This document shows positions 24,893 to 32,665 of a stretch of 34,126 nt of DNA, one piece after another. The notes under the pieces were generated by a model, which worked only from the letters and a program-made list of their open reading frames with translations, was not told where the DNA came from and searched no databases. The DNA comes from Chromatiaceae bacterium (GTDB taxonomy: Bacteria > Pseudomonadota > Gammaproteobacteria > Chromatiales > Chromatiaceae), in assembly GCA_026984455.1 (NCBI GenBank), contig JALSSC010000073.1, positions 1 to 34,126 of the forward strand. Direction: 5' to 3'. Within the stretch, counting starts at the first letter, position 1; the number at the start of each line of letters is the position of its first letter. The translations under genes and the position numbers were made by a program.

Positions 24893-25009
24893 TGGGGGAA
24901 GGGGGTAATTCAGCCTCCTGCCCCCGGCAAGGGGAAACACAAGAGACGGAGACCTCCGCCCGGCGCGCAGGCGGTGCCGGAACCTGGGCCCCGTCCGCAG
25001 GAGGACGCC

Positions 25010-25873
25010 ATGAATGCCGAATCCCTGAATCTGGAACACTTGGCCGCACGCCTGGATGCCGATCGCAGCGCCCTTCTGGACGACTGGATGGCCGCCCTCG
25101 GCCGCCTCGGTGCCCTCTATCCGCCAAACGATCCCAGCGCCGATCTGCGTGCCCAGACCGCCGAACTGCTCAACCTGCTCCTCGCTTCGATCCGCAGCGG
25201 CGAACCCCAGGGCCCCGAACGGGATGCCTGGCGGGCCCTGTACGAACACATCGGCAGCATCTCCATCGATTGGGCCCGGCGCGGTGCCTCACCGGGGGAG
25301 ATGGCGGCCCGCATCCGCGCCTTCAAGGCCGCCAGCCGTAACCGCCTCGAAGAACTCGGCCTGCTACGCCGCGAGGACACCTGGTCCCACCTGTTCGATC
25401 TACACGACATCCTCGACCGGTTGGTGGATTACATGCTGGACACCTACGCCGCGGGCCGCGACGCCTACATCCGCCAGCAGGCCGACACCATCGCCGACCT
25501 CACCACCCCAGTGACGCCGATCTGGGATGGGGTATTGCTGCTGCCCCTGGTGGGGACACTGGATTCGGTACGCGCCAAACGGGTGATGGACACCGTCCTG
25601 CACAGCATCCAGGCCAATACCGCGACCACCCTGTTGCTCGACATCACGGGGGTACCGGCCATGGATACCCATATCGCCGGGCACATCATCAAACTCACTC
25701 GGGCGACCCGGATGATGGGCTGTGAAACCATCATCACCGGGATTGCACCCGAGGTGGCCCAATCCATGGTCCACCTGGGTATCGACCTGGGGGACATTCG
25801 CAGCCGGGGGCGTCTTAAGGAAGGCCTCGCCGAGGCCCTGGCGCGACATCCGGGCCCTGACCTGCCCGGCTGA
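25010..25873 (+). CDS. RsbR-family stressosome co-antagonist (RsbRD N-domain + STAS)
   Basis: A 287-residue cytoplasmic protein. The N-terminal ~135 residues are helical, of the RsbRD_N type (LLDDWMAALGRL, DTWSHLFDLHDILDRLVDYM), and probably sense a signal. The C-terminal STAS domain (~160-280) has the RsbR hallmark PIWDGVLLLPLVGTLDS and DITGVPAMDT. Thr220 in MDT aligns with the phosphorylated Thr171 of Bacillus subtilis RsbRA, and Ser252 (EVAQS) lies at or near the second site. In stressosomes, RsbR and RsbS form a large shell that holds the RsbT kinase. The start is ATG 25010, with AGGAGG just upstream. The stop overlaps the next ATG by one base. Confidence 0.9.
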   Translation: MNAESLNLEHLAARLDADRSALLDDWMAALGRLGALYPPNDPSADLRAQTAELLNLLLASIRSGEPQGPERDAWRALYEHIGSISIDWARRGASPGEMAARIRAFKAASRNRLEELGLLRREDTWSHLFDLHDILDRLVDYMLDTYAAGRDAYIRQQADTIADLTTPVTPIWDGVLLLPLVGTLDSVRAKRVMDTVLHSIQANTATTLLLDITGVPAMDTHIAGHIIKLTRATRMMGCETIITGIAPEVAQSMVHLGIDLGDIRSRGRLKEGLAEALARHPGPDLPG

Positions 25874-26235
25874 TGGACGGCCCGGCCAGCGCCACCCTCT
25901 ATACCCTGGGGGCCTGTCTCGTGGTGAGGCTGCCCGAGGTGGTGGGCGCCGATACCCTGAGACGGACCACGATCGACGTCCTCGACCGCCTGCGCGCGGG
26001 GACTTCGGCCCTGATCGTGTTGGACCTGGAAGCGGTCACGGTGCTCGATCGCTGGGACCTCGACGAAGTGGGCGATCTGGTCCAGGCGGTCGCCCTGATG
26101 GGCCGCCCCACTGCCATGACCGGGGTGGGGCCGGGGATCGCGGCGGTCATGGCGGAGCGCCCGGAACGGGTCACCGGGCTGAGATTCCTGCCCGATCTGG
26201 AGGCCGCCGCGGCCTATGCCGGGAGACTCGCTTGA
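25873..26235 (+). CDS. RsbS-like STAS protein lacking the phosphoacceptor serine
   Basis: A 120-residue single STAS domain lying between RsbR-like and RsbT-like genes, so it occupies the RsbS place. Alignment by eye with Bacillus subtilis RsbS works across the core: VLDLEAVTVLDRW here against VIDLTSVDMIDSF, then GDLVQAVALMG and MTGVGPGIAAV. Ser59 of RsbS, which RsbT phosphorylates to release itself, corresponds to Arg60. No other Ser or Thr sits in the same turn apart from Thr56. Either this protein is a constitutive scaffold or kinase release works differently. The stop overlaps the TTG start of the next gene (TTGA). Confidence 0.82.
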   Translation: MDGPASATLYTLGACLVVRLPEVVGADTLRRTTIDVLDRLRAGTSALIVLDLEAVTVLDRWDLDEVGDLVQAVALMGRPTAMTGVGPGIAAVMAERPERVTGLRFLPDLEAAAAYAGRLA

Positions 26236-28385
26236 CGGCCCCATCACCCCTGCGGCGGATACCCATCCTCGTCGAATCCGACACCGGCGTGGCCACCATG
26301 GAGGTCAGACGGGTCGCTGCCCGGATGGGTTTCCCGGCCAGCGAACAGACCGCCATCGCCACCTCCGCAGCAGAATTGAGCAATAACATCCTGCGCCATG
26401 CCGGCGGTCAGGGAGAACTCCTGGTGCATACCCTGGAGTCCGACGAAGGCCGCGGCCAGGGTATCGTCCTGGAGTCCCTGGACCGGGGACCGGGGATCGA
26501 AGACCCGGAAGGTGCCCTGCTCGGCGGCCACAGTACCGCCGGAGGCCTCGGCTGGGGCCTGGCCGGAGTACGCAACCTGATGGACGAGTTGGAGATCGCC
26601 ACCGCCCCGGGAGGTGGGGCCAGGGTGCTGGCCAGGAAGTGGCTGGACCCCGCCAACGAACCCCGCCAACCCTGGGAACTCGCCCGGGTCCCCATCGGCA
26701 GCCTGGACGATCTCCTGTGGCTGCGTCCCCGCCTGCTCGCCATCCTCTCCGATCTCGGGGTGGCCAAGACCGAAGCGGCGGCGGCGGTGGCCGACCTCTC
26801 CGAGAGCCTCCGCCAACGGGGCGAGGAGATGGATTGGGGGTTCCATCTGCGCCTGTATCTCGACCCCGACCATAAACGTCTGTGTGCCGACATCGGCGAC
26901 CCGAGATCCTCCCCCGCCACCCCCTGGCGCTGGCCGGTGGAACCGGACCAGGCCCTGCGCGAGGCCGGCTGGCTGTTGCGCCGGCGCGCCGATCTGCGCC
27001 GCCACAGCCAGGACGAGTTGCTCCAGCGCCTGGCGTTCCAGCACGACCGCCTTCGTGACCGCGAACGCAACCTGCGCCGTCTGGCCCACTACGACGAACT
27101 CACGGGCCTCGCCAACCGCGCCCTGTTCCTGCGGCAATTGGAGCAGGCGGGGGCGAGGGCGGCACGCCTGAACTCCTCCCTGGCCCTGCTGTTCCTCGAT
27201 CTCGATGGCTTCAAGCAGGTCAACGACCGCTTCGGCCACACCCAGGGTGACGCACTCCTCACCCAGGTGGCGGCCCGCCTGCGCCAGCTGGTACGCAACG
27301 GCGACCTGGTGGCGCGCCTGGGCGGCGACGAGTTCTGTGTGCTCTGTCAGGGCGACACCGAGCCCGCGGCCTTGGCCATGCTCGCCGGACGTATCCTCGC
27401 CGGGTTGCGCCCACCCTATCGTATCCAAGGGCGGGAAAGCTATTGCACTGCCAGTATCGGCATTGCCCTCTATCCCAACGACGCCAAGGATACGAGCGCC
27501 CTGCTGCGCCATGCCGATGCCGCCATGTACCAGGCCAAACAGGCCGGCCACGACCGCTACCAGTTCTTCGACCCGGCCCTGGACGCCCGCACCGGTGCCC
27601 GTCTGGAACTGGAACAGGCCTTGCGTTCGGCGGTGCGCGACCAGGCCTTCGAACTCCACTACCAACCCATCACCGACGTGGCCGGGCGGCCCTATGCGGT
27701 AGAGGCCCTGCTGCGCTGGCCCGGTCACCAGGAGGGGCCGGAGGAATTCGTCCCGGTGCTGGAATCCACGGGTCTCATCATCCCTCTGGGACGTTGGGTC
27801 CTGGATCGGGCCGCCAGCCAATGCGCGCAATGGCGACGGGACCTGGCCCCCGGGCTGCGGGTCTCGGTCAACCTCTCCCCACCCCAGATCGAGGCCACCG
27901 GATTCCTGCGCTGCGTCGAGGACGTCCTCGCCCACAGCGGACTGGCCGCCGAGGGACTGATCCTGGAGGTCACCGAGCGCCTCCTCCTGAGGGACCGTCC
28001 GGCGACCCGGGAGGCCCTGCGCGGGCTGCGCCGTCATGGCATCGCCCTGGCCATCGACGACTTCGGCACCGGCTACGCCTCCCTAGGTTATCTCCTGCGC
28101 CAGCGTTTCGATCTGGTGAAGATCGACCGCGCCTTCGTGGTGGGGGCCGTACGCGAGCCGGCCACCGCCTGCATCGTCGAAGGCATCATCCACATCGCCC
28201 ATGGGCTGGGCCTGGAACTCATCGCCGAAGGGATCGAGGGGGGGCGCGAGCGGGACCTCATGGCACGGCTCGGCTGTGGGTTGTTGCAGGGTTATCACTA
28301 CGCCCGGCCCATGGACACTGCGGCGATGTCCGCCTGGTTGCAGGCCCGGGCAGGGATCGATCCCGCGCTGGAGCCACAGCCTTGA
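26232..28385 (+). CDS. RsbT-type serine kinase fused to GGDEF and EAL domains
   Basis: A 717-residue protein. Residues ~10-137 form a complete RsbT-like GHKL kinase: Glu48 and Asn52 in ELSNNILRHA, Asp84 in DRGPGI, and GGLGWGLAGVRNLMDE from 104. Residues ~140-260 are unassigned, and a charged helical linker precedes the GGDEF domain (~284-445) with FLDLDGFKQVNDRFGH, GGDEF at 364-368 and an inhibitory RxxD (RNGD) five residues before it. The EAL domain (~455-705) has EAL at 491-493, Glu579 (EVTER), Asp609-Asp610 (DDFGTGY) and KIDRAFV. Both cyclic-di-GMP synthase and phosphodiesterase sites look competent. The TTG start overlaps the RsbS-like stop; the frame open further upstream is a shadow of the earlier genes. 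Stressosome control of cyclic-di-GMP is the clear inference. Confidence 0.9.
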   Translation: MTAPSPLRRIPILVESDTGVATMEVRRVAARMGFPASEQTAIATSAAELSNNILRHAGGQGELLVHTLESDEGRGQGIVLESLDRGPGIEDPEGALLGGHSTAGGLGWGLAGVRNLMDELEIATAPGGGARVLARKWLDPANEPRQPWELARVPIGSLDDLLWLRPRLLAILSDLGVAKTEAAAAVADLSESLRQRGEEMDWGFHLRLYLDPDHKRLCADIGDPRSSPATPWRWPVEPDQALREAGWLLRRRADLRRHSQDELLQRLAFQHDRLRDRERNLRRLAHYDELTGLANRALFLRQLEQAGARAARLNSSLALLFLDLDGFKQVNDRFGHTQGDALLTQVAARLRQLVRNGDLVARLGGDEFCVLCQGDTEPAALAMLAGRILAGLRPPYRIQGRESYCTASIGIALYPNDAKDTSALLRHADAAMYQAKQAGHDRYQFFDPALDARTGARLELEQALRSAVRDQAFELHYQPITDVAGRPYAVEALLRWPGHQEGPEEFVPVLESTGLIIPLGRWVLDRAASQCAQWRRDLAPGLRVSVNLSPPQIEATGFLRCVEDVLAHSGLAAEGLILEVTERLLLRDRPATREALRGLRRHGIALAIDDFGTGYASLGYLLRQRFDLVKIDRAFVVGAVREPATACIVEGIIHIAHGLGLELIAEGIEGGRERDLMARLGCGLLQGYHYARPMDTAAMSAWLQARAGIDPALEPQP

Positions 28386-28459
28386 GACCAGGAACCTTTC
28401 CCAGGGCGCGCGGTCTCTCGGGTGCGTAATCACCAGCCTTTTCGTTAAGGAGACCGACC

Positions 28460-29281
28460 ATGAAGACCCTGCTCCAATCCTCCGCCCTGGCCCTCGCCCT
28501 GGCCCTGGGCGCCCCCCTGACCGGCCTCGCTGCAACCCCCCCAGCCGCCCCGGCCGCATCCCAGGCCCAGAATGCCCCTGCCTGGCTCGGGGTGAGCATC
28601 CGTCCCGTGCCCCCGGCCCTGGCCGCCCAGTTCCCCAAGGGTGTACCCGGGGATCAAGGCCTGTTGGTGGTCCAGGTGGCCGCGGATTCGCCGGCCGCCC
28701 AGGCGGGTATACAGCCTTACGACATCCTCCTGGCCTATGGCGACCAGAAACTCTACTCCCCCGACCAACTGGTACGCCTGGTGCGTGACGACGGGCCCGG
28801 GAAGCAAGTGAGACTGCGCTTGATACGCAAGGGCCAGACCCAGGACGTGGAGGTGACCCTGGCCAGCCGCCCGCCACAGATCAGGGCAGCACAACCCCAG
28901 CGCCCAGCGCTGCGTCATCTGCAGCCCCGGCCGCCCATGCACCACGCCATGCCCGGCCCCGGGGGACAGTTCTCCCAACACTGGGAGCGCTTTCAGGCCT
29001 TCTCCCTGGAGCGGACCGGTGAGGACAAATACAAGGCGACGATCGACTACCAGTTACCCGACGGGACCAAGAAACACCTGGAGTTCCAGGGCAGCCGGGA
29101 GGAGATCCGCCACCAGGTCATGGGCACCCAGGACCTGCCCGACGCGGAACGGCGGCAGATTCTCAATGCCCTGGAAGGCCGTGGCGTGCAGATCCCCTTC
29201 GACGACCTCTTTCATCCCTTCGACTGGGGCCATTGGGGCTGGCCGCAAGGCTTCGAGAACTGGCCTGGGGTGGATTTCTGA
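28460..29281 (+). CDS. Secreted PDZ-domain protein
   Basis: A 273-residue protein with a signal peptide (MKTLLQSSALALALALGAPL, cleavage probably after GLAA near residue 25). A single PDZ domain follows (about residues 42-135; WLGVSIRPVP, GLLVVQVAADSPAAQAGIQP, VRLRLIRKGQTQDVEVTLA). No protease catalytic domain is present, so it is not a complete HtrA/DegP. The C-terminal half is Pro- and His-rich, then carries DKYKATIDYQLPDGTKKHLEF, and ends in a Trp/Phe-rich tail. It likely binds exposed C-termini in the periplasm. AAGGAG at 28447-28452 supports the start. Its stop is five bases before a MITE. Confidence 0.82.
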   Translation: MKTLLQSSALALALALGAPLTGLAATPPAAPAASQAQNAPAWLGVSIRPVPPALAAQFPKGVPGDQGLLVVQVAADSPAAQAGIQPYDILLAYGDQKLYSPDQLVRLVRDDGPGKQVRLRLIRKGQTQDVEVTLASRPPQIRAAQPQRPALRHLQPRPPMHHAMPGPGGQFSQHWERFQAFSLERTGEDKYKATIDYQLPDGTKKHLEFQGSREEIRHQVMGTQDLPDAERRQILNALEGRGVQIPFDDLFHPFDWGHWGWPQGFENWPGVDF

Positions 29282-29285
29282 TTTA

Positions 29286-29445
29286 TACCCGTCGCGCGCA
29301 AATATTTCGCTACTGCGGCCGCCCCTCGGACCCCTGGGCGGTGTTGCGAAAGCTCGCCATAGTCCCTGCGATGACTCGCTTCCGCACCTTGCCCAGGAGC
29401 ACGAGGAAAACCCTCGAAAAACTAAATATTCACGTGCGACGGGTA
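29286..29445. mobile_element. Second 160-bp MITE copy, TA target duplication
   Basis: Same length as the element at 711-870 and identical at 149 of 160 positions by direct comparison. It starts TACCCGTCGC, ends GCGACGGGTA, and is flanked by TA (29284-29285 and 29446-29447). The left terminal repeat has picked up three changes (GCGCAAATAT in place of ACGTGAATAT), so this copy is older or derived from a different source copy. Same orientation as the first. Confidence 0.88.
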
Positions 29446-29447
29446 TA

Positions 29448-29482
29448 CTGTCTGAACGAAGACCCCGTTGTCGTTCAGACAG
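29448..29482 (+). other. Perfect 12-bp stem hairpin next to the MITE
   Basis: CTGTCTGAACGA pairs with TCGTTCAGACAG around an 11-nt loop. A second hairpin (CCGGGGC/GCCCCGG) starts a few bases later. No T-run follows either. They may belong to the 3' end of the PDZ mRNA or to a separate small RNA. Confidence 0.55.
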
Positions 29483-29619
29483 GCTCCGGGGCAAAGAGGC
29501 CCCGGCATTCTCCTACTGCGACCAGCGGTTGAAAAATGGAAGGAAGGGGGAGACCGCGTCTTCCCCTTCCGACGGCACCCAGGGAGGGGGTTTTCTGGCA
29601 AACACGACTTAGCGCAAGT

Positions 29620-29645
29620 ATCGGCCCTCCGGGGCCGATCTTTTT
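29620..29645 (+). terminator. Intrinsic (rho-independent) terminator
   Basis: ATCGGCCC and GGGCCGAT form a perfect 8-bp GC-rich stem closed by a TCCG loop, followed by CTTTTT. It ends transcription from the PDZ gene or from a possible small RNA in 29448-29646, before the DUF883 operon. Confidence 0.7.
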
Positions 29646-29698
29646 CTGCCCCCGGGGCTATGATTGAGTGGCATCCGGTTAATAAAGGAGACCTCACC

Positions 29699-30028
29699 AT
29701 GTCCGACCCCTCCCCCGACCTGGAAAAAGAAATCGCCGCCCTCAAGGACGATGTCGCCCGCCTGCGCACTGACATCACCCACCTCACTGAGGCCCTCAAG
29801 AGCACCGCTGAAGACTACGCGGATGCTGCCCGGGAACACACCCGCGCGCGTGCCGAGGCCGCCCGTGCCAAGGCCCAGGCCCAGATCGACGAGGCCATCG
29901 GCGCCGGTCGGGAACAGATCGGTGCTCTAGGCAACCGGGTCGCCGAGCGACCCCTGGCGAGCCTGCTGACTGCCGCCGGGGTGGGCTTCATCCTCGCCAA
30001 AGTGCTGGACCTCGGGGGTCGCCGCTGA
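29699..30028 (+). CDS. DUF883 family protein (ElaB/YqjD-like)
   Basis: A 109-residue protein with a long charged coiled coil (about residues 5-85: LEKEIAALKDDVARLRTD onward) and a C-terminal glycine-rich hydrophobic anchor (RPLASLLTAAGVGFILAKVLD). This is the DUF883 layout. Escherichia coli YqjD and ElaB are tail-anchored inner-membrane proteins that bind stationary-phase ribosomes; that role is known for them and only inferred here. A strong ribosome binding site (AAAGGAG) precedes the ATG. It heads a four-gene operon ending in ftsH, and the next gene is YqjE-like, as in the yqjD-yqjE pair of Escherichia coli. Confidence 0.87.
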   Translation: MSDPSPDLEKEIAALKDDVARLRTDITHLTEALKSTAEDYADAAREHTRARAEAARAKAQAQIDEAIGAGREQIGALGNRVAERPLASLLTAAGVGFILAKVLDLGGRR

Positions 30029-30300
30029 ACGGCCTCGCCGAACTACTCATCGGCATCGCCGAGCTGCTGGAGGCCGAGGGGCGCGATCTGCGCCACTGGA
30101 GCTTTCGCACCGGCTTGGCCTTGCTCTTGATCGGCGTGGTGGGCATCCTCGCCCTGGCGGGCCTCGGCTTCCTGATCGCCGCCATCTATCTGTTTCTGGC
30201 CCAGTTCGTAGGGCCACCCTGGGCGGCCCTGCTCATGGCCGTGGTGGCCCTGACGCTGGCGGGAGGCATCCTGTGGAGCGCATTTCGAATGATCCGTTGA
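30025..30300 (+). CDS. YqjE-like / phage holin-superfamily membrane protein
   Basis: About 91 residues with an amphipathic N-terminal helix (LAELLIGIAELLEAEGRDLR) and two membrane spans (about 36-60 and 66-86), the pattern of small YqjE-type proteins. No ATG, GTG or TTG lies before the conserved helix. The frame opens at a CTG overlapping the stop of the preceding gene (CTGA at 30025-30028), which matches the ATGA/TTGA coupling in the rest of this operon, so I propose CTG initiation. The alternative TTG at 30115 would remove the helix. Function unknown; its neighbours suggest a membrane complex with the DUF883 protein. Confidence 0.72.
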   Translation: MNGLAELLIGIAELLEAEGRDLRHWSFRTGLALLLIGVVGILALAGLGFLIAAIYLFLAQFVGPPWAALLMAVVALTLAGGILWSAFRMIR

Positions 30301-30527
30301 GCGTGGACGAGGCCAAGGCCCGCCTGCGCACCCTCGCAGAGCAGGCCGGTCCCGCGACCTGGATCCGCGATCATCCCTGGGACGCCCTCGCCCTGGCCTT
30401 CACCGCGGGCCTCCTGGCAGGCGCCGAACCGGCCGCCCGCCGCCCCCTGGCCGAGGCCCTGGCGCAGGTCCTCGCCAGAGGCATCGTCAGTTCCGCCACC
30501 CAAACCACCCACAAGGATCCCCAATGA
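30297..30527 (+). CDS. Small protein of unknown function between yqjE-like gene and ftsH
   Basis: A 76-residue protein if translation starts at TTG 30297, which overlaps the preceding stop (TTGA), or 84 residues from GTG 30273. It has an acidic N-terminal helix and one hydrophobic segment (PWDALALAFTAGLLAGA), a pattern like the C-terminal anchors of DUF883/YqjD-type proteins. Its stop overlaps the ftsH start (ATGA). By position it corresponds to yqjK of the yqjD-yqjE-yqjK set, but sequence evidence for that name is not enough. Confidence 0.7.
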   Translation: MSVDEAKARLRTLAEQAGPATWIRDHPWDALALAFTAGLLAGAEPAARRPLAEALAQVLARGIVSSATQTTHKDPQ

Positions 30528-32422
30528 AGAAGAACGACTTCTCCATCGGCAAGCCCGAAGGCAAGCCCACCATCGAGATCAACAAGAGCAGCAAACGCCG
30601 CCTCTGGCAGCACCCCAACTTCACCCTGCTCCTCTATCTGCTGTTCATCCTCTTTTCCTTCCAGATATGGCAGGGATACCAGACCGCCAAGCAACAGGAG
30701 ATCCCCTACAGCGAGTTCCTCAAATACGTGGACAAGGGCGCGGTGGCCGAGGCAGTGGTGACCGACAAGCTCATCACCGGCACCCTCAAGGAGACCGACC
30801 CCAAGACCGGCAGGCCCAAACGCTTCATCACCGTGCCCTTGTGGCACGGCGACCTGGCCAAGGAGCTGGAGGCCAAGGGGGTGCGCTACAAGGCCCGCCA
30901 GAGTGACGACTGGCTGAGCAACTTCCTGTTCAACTGGGTCCTGCCTTTCGGCCTGTTGTTCCTGCTCTGGGGCTGGTTCGCCAACCGCATGGGCACCATG
31001 GGCAAGGGCTTCCTGAACCTGGGCAACAAGGTCCACATCCACCCCGACTCCCTGCCCAAGGTCACCTTCGAGGACGTGGCCGGGGCCGAGGACGCCAAAC
31101 AGGAACTCAAGGAGACCATCGAGTTCCTCAAGGCCCCGGAACGCATCCAGCGCCTGGGCGGACGGATGCCCAAGGGTGTCCTCCTGGTGGGCCCCCCGGG
31201 GACCGGCAAGACCCTACTCGCCCGCGCGGTGGCCGGTGAGGCCGGGGTACCCTTCTTCAACATCTCCGGCTCCGAGTTCATCGAGATGTTCGTGGGGGTG
31301 GGTGCGGCGCGGGTGCGCGAATTGTTCGAGCAGGCCCGGCAGAAGGCCCCCTGCATCATCTTCATCGACGAGATCGACGCCATCGGCGGGGCGCGCGGGA
31401 TGGGCCCCATGATGGGCGGCCACGACGAACGCGAACAGACCCTCAACCAGCTCCTGTCCGAGATGGACGGCTTCGACCCCTCCTCCGGGGTGGTGGTGAT
31501 GGCCGCCACCAACCGTCCCGAGATCCTCGACAAGGCCCTGCTCCGCGCCGGCCGCTTCGACCGCCAGATCGTGGTGGACAAGCCGGACCTGGAAGGCCGC
31601 GAGCAGATCCTCAGGCTCCACACCCGCAAGATCCGCCTGGCCCCCGACGTGGACCTGCGGGTGGTGGCCCAACGCACCCCCGGGATGGTGGGCGCCGATC
31701 TGGAGAACATCGCCAACGAGGCCGCCATCCGCGCCGTGCGCGAGGGCCATGACCAGGTCACCATGGCCGACTTCGAGGGTGCCATCGACCGCATCCTCGC
31801 CGGTCCCGAAAAAAAGACCCGGGCCCTCAACCCGGAAGAGAAGCGGCGCGTGGCCTTCCACGAATCGGGCCACACCCTGGTGGCCGAATTCACCCCTACG
31901 GGTGAACCGGTGCACAAGGTCACCATCATCCCCCGCGGCATGGGCGCCCTGGGCTTCACCCTACAACTGCCGGTGGAAGAGAAGTTCCTCTCCACGGAAC
32001 AGCAGCTCAAGGACCAGATCGCCATCCTCCTGGGTGGCCGCAGCGCCGAGGAGATCGTCTTCGGCCAGGTCTCCAGCGGTGCCCAGAACGACCTCGAACG
32101 GGCCACCGAGATCGCCCATGCCATGGTCACCCAACTGGGCATGAGCGACGAACTCGGCCCCCTGGCCTGGGGGCGTATACGCCAGCTCCAGTTCCTCCCC
32201 GGCCAATCCCAGGAAGAACGCAACTACTCGGACGAGACCGCGCGCCTGATCGACCAGGAGACCCGCCGCCTGGTGGAAGAGGGCCGCCAGCGGGCCCTCG
32301 AGATCCTCCAGCAGCGGCGGGAGCTGCTCGACCGCCTGGCCGCCGAACTGGAACGCAAGGAGGTCCTCAACGGGGACGAGGTGAAGCGGATCCTGGCGGC
32401 GGATGCGACCGCGAAATCCTAG
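30524..32422 (+). CDS. ftsH: ATP-dependent zinc metalloprotease FtsH
   Basis: A 632-residue membrane protease. An N-terminal span (about 35-50), a small periplasmic domain and a second span (about 130-148) precede the AAA+ domain: Walker A GPPGTGKT (223-230), Walker [13 protein letters not shown], pore loop FVGVG, and second region of homology [22 protein letters not shown]. The zinc site is HESGH (446-450) where most FtsH have HEAGH; the zinc ligands and Glu are intact. Known substrates of FtsH include RpoH and LpxC. The N-terminal ~25 residues are a longer, charged extension than usual. Because it sits in a DUF883-YqjE operon rather than after rlmE/ftsJ, it may be a second FtsH paralogue. 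Confidence 0.95.
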   Translation: MKKNDFSIGKPEGKPTIEINKSSKRRLWQHPNFTLLLYLLFILFSFQIWQGYQTAKQQEIPYSEFLKYVDKGAVAEAVVTDKLITGTLKETDPKTGRPKRFITVPLWHGDLAKELEAKGVRYKARQSDDWLSNFLFNWVLPFGLLFLLWGWFANRMGTMGKGFLNLGNKVHIHPDSLPKVTFEDVAGAEDAKQELKETIEFLKAPERIQRLGGRMPKGVLLVGPPGTGKTLLARAVAGEAGVPFFNISGSEFIEMFVGVGAARVRELFEQARQKAPCIIFIDEIDAIGGARGMGPMMGGHDEREQTLNQLLSEMDGFDPSSGVVVMAATNRPEILDKALLRAGRFDRQIVVDKPDLEGREQILRLHTRKIRLAPDVDLRVVAQRTPGMVGADLENIANEAAIRAVREGHDQVTMADFEGAIDRILAGPEKKTRALNPEEKRRVAFHESGHTLVAEFTPTGEPVHKVTIIPRGMGALGFTLQLPVEEKFLSTEQQLKDQIAILLGGRSAEEIVFGQVSSGAQNDLERATEIAHAMVTQLGMSDELGPLAWGRIRQLQFLPGQSQEERNYSDETARLIDQETRRLVEEGRQRALEILQQRRELLDRLAAELERKEVLNGDEVKRILAADATAKS

Positions 32423-32609
32423 GACGGGCTGTGCCGACCGGCGCCTTTCGTGGGAAGGGCTCCCGCCGCGATGAATCTCGCACCGAACCGCCTCTGTGCG
32501 AACGGCATCATGGCTGAATCCGCCCCCACGGACACAGGAAGCGGCCCCGGGCACGGCCCGGGAGGAGGAGAAGACCCGGGGGCCGAACGGTTACGTGCCA
32601 CCCCTGGTG

Positions 32610-32633
32610 AGCCCGGCCCCACTCTGCCGGGCT
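32610..32633 (+). terminator. Possible ftsH transcription terminator hairpin
   Basis: Perfect 8-bp GC stem with an 8-nt loop, followed by an A/T-rich but not T-rich sequence (GATACAAATCAT). It may act as a weak or rho-assisted terminator, or only as an mRNA 3'-end stabiliser. Confidence 0.35.
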
Positions 32634-32665
32634 GATACAAATCATAAAGATGAAGGGCGGAGGCT

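Larger units (their letters stand above)
29282..29698. other. 417-bp non-coding stretch: MITE, hairpins and terminator
   Basis: No gene is supported on either strand. It holds the second MITE, then two strong hairpins, and an intrinsic terminator, each listed separately, followed by the ribosome binding site of the DUF883 gene (AAAGGAG, 29684-29690). Confidence 0.65.

Noticed and set aside
23281..25341. 686-codon plus-strand open frame opposite the phosphorylase gene
   Set aside because: His/Gly/Gln-rich antisense translation typical of the reverse frame of a high-GC gene; the minus strand carries all conserved motifs.
26029..26031. Glu53 of the RsbS-like protein as a phosphomimic of the RsbS phosphosite
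   Set aside because: Counting along Bacillus subtilis RsbS puts Ser59 at the DSF turn, aligning with Arg60; Glu53 aligns with a non-phosphorylated Thr.
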